Shown: one piece after another, positions 34,023 to 43,234 of the stretch
Layout: every line of letters begins with the position of its first letter
Numbering within the stretch: position 1 is the stretch's first letter
Source of the DNA: Berkiella sp964496435
GTDB taxonomy: Bacteria > Pseudomonadota > Gammaproteobacteria > Berkiellales > Berkiellaceae
Length of the DNA: 64,000 nt
Direction: 5' to 3'
Assembly (NCBI GenBank): GCA_964496435.1
Contig: CAZBZP010000013.1
Location: 38,478 to 102,477, forward strand
Position numbers and translations under genes: made by a program
The notes under the pieces: model-generated
Database searches by the model: none
What the model was told of the DNA's origin: nothing
What the model saw: the letters and a program-made list of their open reading frames with translations, nothing else

Positions 34023-36188
34023 ATGCTTGATACAAGTACGCTTCTTAATCATCTCACGACAAGATCATCTCTACGATTTTTATTAAGAGATCTTCAACGA
34101 ATTGCAACAGATTATCACCAGCATGAAATCCCTTTACCTACTATCACTGCAATGTCATTAGAAGGTGGTGCGCAACGAGGAAAAGTATATAGCAGTGCTA
34201 TTGAAGCGCTCGAAATGTTAGGGATTATTGAGGATTTAGAGTTAGTCGTTGGTACCTCCGTGGGGGCAATTGTCGCTTTTATTATTGGTTTAGGTTTTGA
34301 TGCTAATCAGTTGAAAGAAATTGCACACAATCTTAACTTCACTGATGTGTTAGATGCACGTAAAACTAAAATGGGTAATTGGTGGGCTGGCACTTGGGCA
34401 CATAAGGTAATCTCATTGGCTGGTCGCACAGAGTTTATGCATAATGGTAAGATCTTTGAGCATTGGGCCTCTTATTATGTTGAAGCTATTTTAGGTTCCG
34501 CTGAAGCCTCTTTTGCTGACTTGCATGAAAAAGTGATTTCAGGAGAAGATCCCAGTCTAAAAGATCTCATCTTTACTGCTGTCGATGCTAAAAATGACGC
34601 AGTTCAAGAATTTTCATTTAAAAAAACACCAGATGTTCGTATTGTTGATGCTTTAAAAGCTTCAATTTCATTGCCTGGTGTATTGCCGATGCGAGTTGTG
34701 AGAAATAAAGATGGTAGCGAGTTTGGTAAATTTGTCGATGGTGGGGTGAGATTAAATAACCCCATTAATATATTAGATCAATCTTGCTACACAAAAGCGA
34801 ATTATCCATTGCAAACTAATGAACGTAGCGCAGGAGTGGCGGTTAACCCTAGCGGGCTTGGGCTTTCCTTGGCTTGGATGGCCTCCTTAGATGAAGGCGT
34901 GACACCCTTGTCACCTAGTATTAGAAAAGAAATGAATGATTTTAAAGCCGAAAACGCAATGAGAGTGGCAGCCCAAGAACGAAGCTTGTTCGCGTGGAAA
35001 TGGCTTAAAGAAAAAGTATCGAAAATTACTAAGATAATTTCCTTTTATAAACAAAAATATTGGAAATTTTATGATCCATCCGACATCATCAGGCATGTAT
35101 TACATTACAATACAGGTTTAGTGACGACCACCCGAGAAGACAGTGTAGCAAAGCTACAAGCACATGTACCCAACGCCATTCAATTGTGGAATCTTGATAT
35201 TTTGCCTCATGAATTGAACTTTAGTCCAAAACAAAGAGACAGGGCTGATATTGTAGGAAAAGAGACTGCTAACAATTGGTGGGATAAATGGCATAAACCT
35301 TCTGAAGTGTATCAGGGGCAATATGTGGAGCTTTTGTCTGATTATGCAATCGACAAGCTGCCAGGCTTATTAATAGCTTTTGAAAAAGAATTAAAAAAAT
35401 ATCAAAATCCCTACTTAAAAGTCCGGGGTTATAATGCTGAGACTAAAAATGTGAGGTTAATTCATCTTGCCAAACAAATTAATCAGGTATTAGCATCAAC
35501 AGCAAACCCTTTAGAAGCCTTAAAAGAAGGGTATGACGAAGCAGCTAATCTCAAAAAGACAAAGGCTGATAATATTGCTAAAAATAAATATAAGCGCAGA
35601 TGTTATGAGCAAGCTGATGCAGGATTAAGATTAATTGAAGCAATAAAATCTTCGGATTGCGTTAAGATAAAAAGAGCTTATCACTCTCAGCTAGGAGCAG
35701 GATTGTCTTTCTTAATTACACCTTTGCCAGGTCTTAACAAAAACGCGATACAATTCGCATTGGATCAAGAATCGAGTGCCAGTCTTAAGACAATATTAAA
35801 ACTTGCTGACAATTCGATTAATCAATTCATTCAACATGGTAATAGACCACGGTTCACATCTGTTGAACAACTTATAAAATACGCATGTGATCCTGAAGAC
35901 TTAAGTAAAATTGTTCGTAAAGGCTCTGCTGATTTTGTGGCCTGCATAAAGAGATATTTTCCTCATTGGCTACAATTTACAATCAGTAATCACTTAGCCT
36001 TTTTAAATCCTCCACAAGCATGCTTATTACCCCAAAGAGCACAAGCTAAAGAAATTGCACCATTACAAAAGGCAGCAGGAAGTATATCTATTACAGTAGC
36101 CGAAGGTAATAAGTTGACGGCCAAGCATAAAGCAAGGATAAGCAATAGGACTCATAATGGATTATCAAATCGTCCCCATCACAGTTGA
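34023..36188 (+). CDS. Patatin-like phospholipase, 721 aa
   Basis: Serine lipase of the patatin family. Oxyanion-type motif EGGAQRG (47-53), nucleophile elbow GTSVG with Ser79 and catalytic DGG with Asp239 (FVDGGVRLNNP), all in the first 250 residues. The remaining 470 residues, mostly helical and Lys-rich, match no domain I know. Long patatin proteins are frequent T4SS effectors in Legionella (VipD family), so a host-membrane target is plausible. I chose the ATG at 34023 over a TTG at 33999. The 3' end overlaps the next GNAT gene by 32 bp. Confidence 0.88.
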   Translation: MLDTSTLLNHLTTRSSLRFLLRDLQRIATDYHQHEIPLPTITAMSLEGGAQRGKVYSSAIEALEMLGIIEDLELVVGTSVGAIVAFIIGLGFDANQLKEIAHNLNFTDVLDARKTKMGNWWAGTWAHKVISLAGRTEFMHNGKIFEHWASYYVEAILGSAEASFADLHEKVISGEDPSLKDLIFTAVDAKNDAVQEFSFKKTPDVRIVDALKASISLPGVLPMRVVRNKDGSEFGKFVDGGVRLNNPINILDQSCYTKANYPLQTNERSAGVAVNPSGLGLSLAWMASLDEGVTPLSPSIRKEMNDFKAENAMRVAAQERSLFAWKWLKEKVSKITKIISFYKQKYWKFYDPSDIIRHVLHYNTGLVTTTREDSVAKLQAHVPNAIQLWNLDILPHELNFSPKQRDRADIVGKETANNWWDKWHKPSEVYQGQYVELLSDYAIDKLPGLLIAFEKELKKYQNPYLKVRGYNAETKNVRLIHLAKQINQVLASTANPLEALKEGYDEAANLKKTKADNIAKNKYKRRCYEQADAGLRLIEAIKSSDCVKIKRAYHSQLGAGLSFLITPLPGLNKNAIQFALDQESSASLKTILKLADNSINQFIQHGNRPRFTSVEQLIKYACDPEDLSKIVRKGSADFVACIKRYFPHWLQFTISNHLAFLNPPQACLLPQRAQAKEIAPLQKAAGSISITVAEGNKLTAKHKARISNRTHNGLSNRPHHS

Positions 36189-36651
36189 ATACCTAGAAGG
36201 GTTTAGACAAGCGGTTGACAGTGTGGCTCGTGAAAAGCGCTATCTTGCTTTTCTTGAGGCGCCGTCAATGGCAATGACGCGTGACTTTGTTGAAGAACAC
36301 ATTAAGGATGATTGGCCACACTTTGTTGCAATCAGCGATAACAAAGTGGTGGGTTGGTGCGATATTAGTTCTTTGCATCGCCCTGTATATGAGCATTGCG
36401 GTGAATTGGGGGTCGGTGTTATTGCGCCCTTTAGAGGGCAGGGGATTGGCAAAGCCTTAATGAATGCTGCGCTGAACAAGGCAAAGCAGAAGGGTTTAAC
36501 GCGTATTGAATTAACGGTCTTTGCTCACAATCAAAGAGCACACAACATCTATCTTAACTTAGGTTTTGTTGTCGAAGGTCGAAAGATTAAGGCTGCTAAA
36601 ATTGATGAACAGTTCATCGATGTTATTTGTATGGCGCTCACCATGCTGTAG
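36157..36651 (+). CDS. GNAT family N-acetyltransferase
   Basis: 164 residues, RimI/PAT-like. Acetyl-CoA motif GVIAPFRGQGIGKALMN, then TRIELTVFAHNQRAHNIYLNLGF, typical of phosphinothricin/ribosomal acetyltransferases. The start overlaps the patatin gene by 32 bp, so translation is probably coupled. Not closely related to the GNAT at 33402. Confidence 0.88.
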   Translation: MDYQIVPITVEYLEGFRQAVDSVAREKRYLAFLEAPSMAMTRDFVEEHIKDDWPHFVAISDNKVVGWCDISSLHRPVYEHCGELGVGVIAPFRGQGIGKALMNAALNKAKQKGLTRIELTVFAHNQRAHNIYLNLGFVVEGRKIKAAKIDEQFIDVICMALTML

Positions 36652-36760
36652 CTGTATACAGTAATACTGCCTCAAGTACTGTTTATATTTTGACTTGTTT
36701 GTATTATTGCATGGTGAATAATGCAATCTCTCTTTGTTAGTTCATAAAAAGGAGATTGAC

Positions 36761-37885
36761 ATGCTTAATATGCATACGCCTGAATATTATGGATTTCTAG
36801 TTGGAATCAATTACATTGACACAGAAAATGAGCTACAAGGCTGTGTTGATGATATTGAGGACATGGCGAAGATTATGCAAGAGAGTGGGGTTCCTGCTCG
36901 CAATATTCAAATGTTATCCGATGCTTATGAGGGGGCTGATAAACAACCAACACGTGAAAATATCTTGGCAGCGCTAAAAGCAGTCGTAGCTAAGGCAAAA
37001 CCAAATGACATTATATTTTTCCATTATAGTGGCCATGGCGCTAATTCTTTAAGAATAAAAAATGATTATGAAGCGATTTGCCCGCTTAATAATGGGAAAA
37101 TTGAATTGATTGCAGATTTTGAGCTTCATGAAATTATCACGAAACTACCACCTGGCGCAAAGTTCGTAAGTGCATTGGATTGCTGCCATTCTGGAGATAT
37201 GTTTAATTTAGAATACAACTTGAATGAAACTAAATTAACACATGCTGAAAGACAATTAAAATTACAGCAAGAATCTGCAACTCAGGCCAAAGAAAAAGCC
37301 AAAGATAAAAAGAAAGACAAGGAAAAAGAAAAATCAGCTGAGAAATTCATTCATCTTGTACCCTCATTGCCTGTAACAGCATCTAAACCAAAACCACCAC
37401 ATGGTTATGTGGTTGTTCTCAGTGGATGTGAAATTAAGCAAACCTCAGCCGATGCAGAGCAAGATGGTAGACCACAAGGTGCATTCACAGCTTGTTTGAA
37501 GGACTTAATCAAAAAGCATGGTTTTCATGATATTTTAGATATTTGCTTAAGCGGCTCCAAAGACAGAATGCGGGTTTTAGACGCAGAAATGTTGGCTTGG
37601 ATGAAGAAAAATCATTATACACAAAGACCTGATTTTTCCTTTGAAGGTCAATTAGCCCCATTGCAAAAAGCACTTATGCAACAAGCCAAGGCTTCTACGC
37701 CTTCCAAAGCCGCTGAACATATCAGCGAAGAAGAAGCTAAAGCGGTGCTCTTTGGTTTTGCCAGATTTGTGCGTGAAGCAGGGAGCAAACCCTTCCTTCA
37801 AACGCAAGTGGCAAGCACCAGCCTTGAAGCTAAAAACGATGAAAAACTTCAGTTTCCTACCAGAAGGAAATTGTCTCATCATTAG
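36761..37885 (+). CDS. Metacaspase (caspase-like C14 peptidase)
   Basis: 374 residues. The p20 domain has GINYID, DIIFFHYSGHG (His92) and SALDCCHSG (Cys142), the catalytic dyad of metacaspases. A Lys/Glu-rich charged insert (about 170-195) separates it from a p10-like part with VVLSGCEIKQTSADA and GAFTACLKDLI. It then ends in about 80 residues of unclear fold. Start at 36761 is set by AAGGAG 6 nt upstream. No signal peptide. Bacterial metacaspases cleave after Arg or Lys; the role here is unknown. Confidence 0.9.
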   Translation: MLNMHTPEYYGFLVGINYIDTENELQGCVDDIEDMAKIMQESGVPARNIQMLSDAYEGADKQPTRENILAALKAVVAKAKPNDIIFFHYSGHGANSLRIKNDYEAICPLNNGKIELIADFELHEIITKLPPGAKFVSALDCCHSGDMFNLEYNLNETKLTHAERQLKLQQESATQAKEKAKDKKKDKEKEKSAEKFIHLVPSLPVTASKPKPPHGYVVVLSGCEIKQTSADAEQDGRPQGAFTACLKDLIKKHGFHDILDICLSGSKDRMRVLDAEMLAWMKKNHYTQRPDFSFEGQLAPLQKALMQQAKASTPSKAAEHISEEEAKAVLFGFARFVREAGSKPFLQTQVASTSLEAKNDEKLQFPTRRKLSHH

Positions 37886-37900
37886 CCGGCATTGAAACTT

Positions 37901-37926
37901 CAACTTAGGGGGAAACCCCTAAGTTG
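37901..37926 (+). terminator. Terminator hairpin after the metacaspase gene
   Basis: Perfect 11-bp stem CAACTTAGGGG (37901-37911) / CCCCTAAGTTG (37916-37926) with GAAA tetraloop; a short T-poor tail follows. Confidence 0.75.
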
Positions 37927-38050
37927 GTTCTGATATAACATGCTTCAATTCTTGAAAGCATTTCAAGTGATAAAGCATTCGCATTTAACTTGAGATTTTT
38001 TAGTTAATAGCGCTTATACTAGACATATCCACCATTATTTAATAAATACG

Positions 38051-38902
38051 ATGAACTTCATTAAAAGCAAGAATGTCCCTTTTGCCTTGAAAATGATGCG
38101 CTTGTACTTCAAGGTAGGCTCAGCCCTTTGCGCCCAATGCATGGCAAACTATGCCTTTAAGCTGTGGGTCACTCCTGTTAAAAGCAGAATCCCTGAGGCT
38201 GAAACCATTGCGGCAAAGAATGCCAAAAAAGATTTTATCAGCATCGATGGTCTTAAGATCAGAACCTGGTCTTGGGGTGAGGGCCCGACGGTGCTATTTA
38301 TACATGGTTGGGGCGGGAGGGGAACTCAAGCATCAAGTTATATTTCTGAGCTAAACAAGGCAGGATATAAGGTTATTAGCTTTGACTTTCCTGCACATGG
38401 AGAGTCTGATGGCGAAAGAACCAACGCGTTTGGCATAGCAAAGGCTTTAACGAAAGTAATTGAGCCAATAGATGATTTGCAAGGCGTGATAACGCATTCA
38501 TTTGCGGGCATCGTTTTTGGATATTATTACCAGCCCACCTTGGCTTTACATAAAGTGGTGATGGTATCACCGCCGGCTGAACTTTATACACCATTTAATC
38601 AATTTGCCGATGTCTTGCAACTATCTGAAAAAGTGAAGCAAAAACTTTTAATTAAAATTGAAGACTTTTTTGGCAAAGATGTGTTTCAAAAAGTATCTCT
38701 CATAAATAATGTGCAAAAAATAACACAGCCTGTCTTGGTGGTGCATGATACGCAAGATGATGTGGTTCCCGTTGCAGATGGCGTGGAAGTGGCGAAATAT
38801 GCTAAAAACAGTCAGATTATTCAAACCACAGGGTTAGGCCATATTAAGATTTTATTTGATTTAGAAACAATTAAGAAAGTGACGGATTTTATAAAGCAAT
38901 AA
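38051..38902 (+). CDS. Alpha/beta hydrolase
   Basis: 283 residues. HGWGGRGTQASSY oxyanion region, FDFPAHGESDG, then a nucleophile elbow GVITHSFAGI (Ser in HSFAG), acid in VHDTQDDVVP and His in GLGHIKIL. The N-terminus is amphipathic without a clear signal. Substrate unknown. Plus-strand monocistron after the metacaspase terminator. Confidence 0.85.
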   Translation: MNFIKSKNVPFALKMMRLYFKVGSALCAQCMANYAFKLWVTPVKSRIPEAETIAAKNAKKDFISIDGLKIRTWSWGEGPTVLFIHGWGGRGTQASSYISELNKAGYKVISFDFPAHGESDGERTNAFGIAKALTKVIEPIDDLQGVITHSFAGIVFGYYYQPTLALHKVVMVSPPAELYTPFNQFADVLQLSEKVKQKLLIKIEDFFGKDVFQKVSLINNVQKITQPVLVVHDTQDDVVPVADGVEVAKYAKNSQIIQTTGLGHIKILFDLETIKKVTDFIKQ

Positions 38903-38941
38903 AATGGTGCAATCCCTTGCTTGGTGTGCTGTCCTAATTCT

Positions 38942-39532
38942 TTAATTATAAGAAATGCTTATTTTGGTTTTACCGACTTTCACAAAGTTCTGGTTTAACC
39001 ATTGTGCTTCATGCACAGGCACTCTCACGCAGCCGTGGCTTGCATTAAAATCTGGCACAAATCCACCATGTAAAGCATAGCCACCTGAAAAGTGCATGCA
39101 GTAGGGCATTGGTGCGCCACCTCTACCCACTGGGAAGAGATTGGATTTACAGCTAGAGCCTGATTTTTTATAAAAGGTAAAAGTACCTGTTACAGTTTTG
39201 CATCCTTTACCGATATCATCACAGAAATTTTTACCACCTGAAGCGCCACCCCAGCGTACTAAGTTTCCATTTGAATCATAGGCTGCCCAAGCAAGTTTTC
39301 CAAGATCTACCTTAAGCATATCGCCACTGGAAATTGATTTAGGAAAGGGCGCCTTATCAAGGGTATGTGCCATTTCATATTTATGCTGTTTAGCCCGCGT
39401 AAATTCACGCCAGGTAACAGTATTTACTTTATTTGAAGAATACCCATCACCAATGCTTGCTTGGCTATTTGGCATATAAGAAAGAAAGGTAATACTAGAG
39501 ATTAAACCCAGTACTAGGTTTTTGTTTAACAT
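38942..39532 (-). CDS. L,D-transpeptidase (YkuD family), copy 1
   Basis: Periplasmic enzyme that forms 3-3 peptidoglycan crosslinks or attaches lipoproteins. Signal peptide in the first 25 residues (LVLGLISSITFLSYMPNSQA). The YkuD catalytic motif HGGFVPDFNASHGCVRVP has the essential Cys. I chose the ATG at 39532 with GGGGG upstream; the longer reading lacks a site. A paralog at 48210-48821 shares the whole catalytic region and the YCMHFSGGYALHG-type stretch. Confidence 0.92.
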   Translation of the reverse strand: MLNKNLVLGLISSITFLSYMPNSQASIGDGYSSNKVNTVTWREFTRAKQHKYEMAHTLDKAPFPKSISSGDMLKVDLGKLAWAAYDSNGNLVRWGGASGGKNFCDDIGKGCKTVTGTFTFYKKSGSSCKSNLFPVGRGGAPMPYCMHFSGGYALHGGFVPDFNASHGCVRVPVHEAQWLNQNFVKVGKTKISISYN

Positions 39533-39652
39533 AATGCCCCCATTACATAAAAACTTATTTTTATAAGAACTTATGTTTGGCAATGGAGGTTTGAAAAAGT
39601 TCCCTTATTTTTAAAAAATATTTTTGACCTAATGTAAGAAACAGCATCAGGT

Positions 39653-41167
39653 TTAAAAATACAGATTTGAACCCGATTTTTTCTTTTTTGAGTCCTCATT
39701 TGTTACAGTGCTTGTTATAGCTTTGGTTGTAGATTGAGTACTGTGCGACACACTGGGTAAAAAGTTACGAGATCTATCCATTTCTGAGGAAGTGGAGGCA
39801 CTCTCGCTGGACACACTTGCTGGCACTTCACTTTCTTGTGAAAAATTACTCAACATAGGACTTCTGATTGCAGCTAAAGCACTCTTAGCCGTTCTTGAGA
39901 TTTCCGGATCATCAGATTTTGTGAAAGCTTCAAGACTAGAAAGAAGGGCTTGTTTTTCGGATACTAACTCACTTCGACGTTTTTCATTTTCTGCTGATTC
40001 TACCGTTACATTCAGTGATTTGGCAGAAGCTGATTTTCTTGTAAATAGACCTGATAAGCCAGTTTTTGTTTTTGGACGCTCATTGGGTTCTGCAACTGTC
40101 GGCTTTAGTTGTTCATCTAAGGAAGCCAAAGCTTTATCTATTATTTGCATTTGTCGGGGAGCAAGTAGAATAAAATTCAACTCTGCTCTTTTGAGAAATT
40201 CACTCAGTAGCGGAGCTACTTCAATAAAACAACTATCGGGATGTGATTTACTATGATGATGTATGTACTTTAGCATCGCATAAAAGTGAGCAAATTCGTC
40301 TTCGCTCAATTGTTCGACAGGCAAATTAAAGTCGCTTACTTGTACTTTATCAGGGCATGTTTGCCAGCAATAAAGTAATGCAGCAATGCGCATCATAGGG
40401 CAGTCTTGTTTGTGATTTTTTGGTCTCGTTAATACACTTATGGCATAATCAGCAAACCCGATGATATTGGCAAAGTGTTGCAGATATTTGATGCTGTAAT
40501 AGTCGCTTTCATTATCACCTGCCAGAAAATTACCGCCACGTGTTGCCTGCACCCCAACAAATTTTGCGCCAAGCTGATTTACAGCGCTGGCGATATTTTC
40601 ATTGTCATCTATAAGGACAATGGTGAGATTATCTTTAGGACAAGGTCCTTTATGAAATTGATAAACTTGCGTTTCGCTTTTTATGCGAGCATTTAAAAAT
40701 TTTAAAATATGGTAATTTTTACCGCTATATTTTGTTTTGTCAACCAGCGCTGCTAGGCCTTTAAAGTCATTTAATTTTGTTGCAAGGGAATTACTTGCGT
40801 CAGTTAAATTAAGCGAAGCCACTTGATTGCTAATGATAAAAATTGCTTCTTGTAGTGAGCGCTGCTCAGTTTGATGCTGAATATCTCCGCCGCAGAATAT
40901 AACTTGATCATGGGGAAATACGATACCAAATGTTTGTAATAGATTTACTAAATTGCTAACAGAAAATTCAACCATATCATCACGTGGTGTTCGATTTGTT
41001 AAAATCGCCATATCATGATTTTTGCTTTTTGTTTGAAATAGCATGATAGGTAACAAATAATGAGGATTTTTAATGAAAAAACTTTTTAAATCTAAAATAG
41101 TATCGTCGACATCTATGAAATTGAAATAATGATTATTGCTTTGCGTGGCTGTGGCGGATTGTAGCAT
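39653..41167 (-). CDS. Hypothetical protein with HAD-like N-terminus, 504 aa
   Basis: The N-terminal half resembles a haloacid-dehalogenase-fold phosphatase: motif I FIDVDDTILDL (Asp-x-Asp), a strand ending AILTNRTPRDD (motif II-like) and a later IVLIDDNENIASAV that could be motif III/IV. The C-terminal third is Ser/Lys/Glu-rich and disordered. No signal peptide. A host- or cell-phosphate role is inference; the HAD assignment rests on motif I. Orphan otherwise. Confidence 0.7.
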   Translation of the reverse strand: MLQSATATQSNNHYFNFIDVDDTILDLKSFFIKNPHYLLPIMLFQTKSKNHDMAILTNRTPRDDMVEFSVSNLVNLLQTFGIVFPHDQVIFCGGDIQHQTEQRSLQEAIFIISNQVASLNLTDASNSLATKLNDFKGLAALVDKTKYSGKNYHILKFLNARIKSETQVYQFHKGPCPKDNLTIVLIDDNENIASAVNQLGAKFVGVQATRGGNFLAGDNESDYYSIKYLQHFANIIGFADYAISVLTRPKNHKQDCPMMRIAALLYCWQTCPDKVQVSDFNLPVEQLSEDEFAHFYAMLKYIHHHSKSHPDSCFIEVAPLLSEFLKRAELNFILLAPRQMQIIDKALASLDEQLKPTVAEPNERPKTKTGLSGLFTRKSASAKSLNVTVESAENEKRRSELVSEKQALLSSLEAFTKSDDPEISRTAKSALAAIRSPMLSNFSQESEVPASVSSESASTSSEMDRSRNFLPSVSHSTQSTTKAITSTVTNEDSKKKKSGSNLYF

Positions 41168-41454
41168 TTTTATTATTATTTTTATTATAAAAAAAGCCAG
41201 TATAGCCTCTTTTCAATCTAATCAAAAGACAGGGGAATAGTTAGGTTTATCTACTAACCAATCACACCTCAAACAAGGTATTCATGAACTAGATAATAAA
41301 TGTTCCGCAGTTTTACTTTTACGCTTAATAATACTGAGAAGAAGTCAAATAAAACACCAGAACTGATGATGAGTTGCCACTTGATTGTTAGTTCGCGCCT
41401 CTTTGCAGAAGCGCCAGATGGTGTGGTGTTTGGACAATATTGAGGTAGAGTAGC

Positions 41455-42771
41455 TTATCGTCTTCTGCCACCATGATGACCGCCGCCGCCATGGTGTCCG
41501 CCAGCACGATGCCCGCCACCAGCGGCACGATGATGGCCACCGCCAGGGTGACCGCCGCCAGCGCGATGATGCCCACCACCACCATGATGTAGGTTGGCTC
41601 TGCCATGACCACCGCCGGATAATGCCTTGTTATGATGCGGGTGATTTTGCAAATTACCATGGTGGCCAGGTTTCTTATTACCTTGGAAATTTCGATTTTT
41701 CGCTCTATTGCCTTGCTTAGCTTTATTGAGGCTATTAACATTATTTTGTTTGAGATTATGCTTAGCAGAGCCACCTTGGCCTTGAAGTGATTTTTTGTTG
41801 GCTAAATTGCCTTTATTAAGTCCTTGTCCCTTTATTTGACCTTGGCGTTCCATATTTTGTATAGCGCCTTTGCCGCTATTTTGTATTTTCTCACGACCTT
41901 GTTCAGCACGATTACGAAAAGCGTCTCTTGCTTCGTTCGCCTGAGTACGGTTTATATTATTGACATTGTGTTGCCATACGCCATTGTTAATGGTTGTGCG
42001 GTTAAAACTGTTATAGCGATTAGCATTTATGTTGAGATCATGATGCCCCCAATCAAATGCGCCCCATAATGCGCCACCTACAGCTACTGCGGTACCAAAG
42101 CTGAGAATTGCACCCACTGGATTAAAGCCTGCTGGGTAGTATGCATAAGGGGGATAATCTGGATAAGGCCACTCGCCATAAATTTCGTTTGGATTGTAGG
42201 TTGGCACATAGACTACATCTGGATCTGTTTGTTCAATCGTAATATAGTCTGTGTATGTTGCTGGACCTTCGTTATTCTGAGCAGTGCTAGGCGCTACTTT
42301 GCTGGTCTTAACGGTTTGTTCTTTACTTGATTTTAAATTGCCATTTGCTTGTGCTTTTGCTCTTAAAACTTGAACAGCATCTAATACATCCTTTTGCTGA
42401 GCAAGAAATGCATTTCCTAATTTGGTTGTCATATCAAGATTATCGTTCATCATATTCAAAATATCAGGAACTGCTGTTAGTGATTTCACGCTGGGATCCC
42501 AGGTTTCACTTTGTAAGGCATCTTCTAATGCTTTATCTTTAAGATCAGGATGAGCTTTTACCCAACGTGCGGCACTGACCACATCAAGAGGATAAGTGGA
42601 GGCCATCAAAATTTGAGCAAGCAATGGATCTGGGTAAAGGGCAATCGGTGCCACCATTTGCTCAAGTTGCTGTTTAGAAAGTAAAGCTTGTTCTTGTGAG
42701 GAACTGATACTAGGTAATAAAACTAAAACCAAGATCAGCATTACGCTCAGCATTTTATATAAACGATGCAT
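41455..42771 (-). CDS. DUF3300 protein with His/Gly-rich tail
   Basis: 438 residues. N-terminal signal segment (LSVMLILVLVLLPSISS), then the conserved DUF3300 domain: QMVAPIALYPDPLLAQIL, STYPLDVVSAARWV, VKSLTAVPDIL and NAFLAQQKDVLDAVQ. A Tyr/Pro/Gly-rich bridge follows, then a long low-complexity C-terminus of Asn, Gln, Gly and finally His/Gly (HHGGGGHH type). Envelope protein of unknown role; the His-rich end could bind metals. Confidence 0.9.
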   Translation of the reverse strand: MHRLYKMLSVMLILVLVLLPSISSSQEQALLSKQQLEQMVAPIALYPDPLLAQILMASTYPLDVVSAARWVKAHPDLKDKALEDALQSETWDPSVKSLTAVPDILNMMNDNLDMTTKLGNAFLAQQKDVLDAVQVLRAKAQANGNLKSSKEQTVKTSKVAPSTAQNNEGPATYTDYITIEQTDPDVVYVPTYNPNEIYGEWPYPDYPPYAYYPAGFNPVGAILSFGTAVAVGGALWGAFDWGHHDLNINANRYNSFNRTTINNGVWQHNVNNINRTQANEARDAFRNRAEQGREKIQNSGKGAIQNMERQGQIKGQGLNKGNLANKKSLQGQGGSAKHNLKQNNVNSLNKAKQGNRAKNRNFQGNKKPGHHGNLQNHPHHNKALSGGGHGRANLHHGGGGHHRAGGGHPGGGHHRAAGGGHRAGGHHGGGGHHGGRRR

Positions 42772-42935
42772 AGAGATCCCCTGTGATTATAAATTAAATA
42801 AGATATCTTATTCATACATATATAGAATCTATTATGGAAAAAGTACTACTGTTTTATTTTATAGGCAATTATCCTCATGGATGAAGGCCTCATGCTATAC
42901 TTTTAATGTATAGATTTGCAGTTAGGAGTAAAAAG

Positions 42936-43232
42936 ATGACTAAAAAAGAGGATGAACAGATTGAAATAACTGCTTTGCTGAAGCGTTTTAGTCAGCAACG
43001 ATTTCCAAGAGCACAAGACTTGGAAAAAAGGGTGAATGCTGGTGGAATCTTGAGTGAAGCAGATGTTAATTATCTGGAAAGTGTTTTCTATGAGGCGAAA
43101 TATATTCTCCCATTAGCAGACAGACATCCTGAACACCAACAGATTCTTTCTAAAGCAATTCAGATGTACAAAGATATCATGCAAAAAGCATTGGAGAATG
43201 AAGGCAAAGCTAACCTGAAGAATAAAAAGTAG
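42936..43232 (+). CDS. Hypothetical protein, 98 aa
   Basis: Not recognised. TAGGAG lies about 7 nt before the ATG at 42936. Small helical acidic/basic protein with ITALLKRFSQQRFPRAQDL and ILPLADRHPEHQQIL. No membrane segment. Convergent with the yiaV-like gene, 2 bp apart. Confidence 0.65.
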   Translation: MTKKEDEQIEITALLKRFSQQRFPRAQDLEKRVNAGGILSEADVNYLESVFYEAKYILPLADRHPEHQQILSKAIQMYKDIMQKALENEGKANLKNKK

Positions 43233-43234
43233 TA

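Noticed and set aside
41388..41774. Minus-strand hydrophobic ORF within the DUF3300 gene
   Set aside because: Out-of-frame reading of the His/Gly-rich repeats, which give Val/Ala/Ile-rich translations in the shifted frame.
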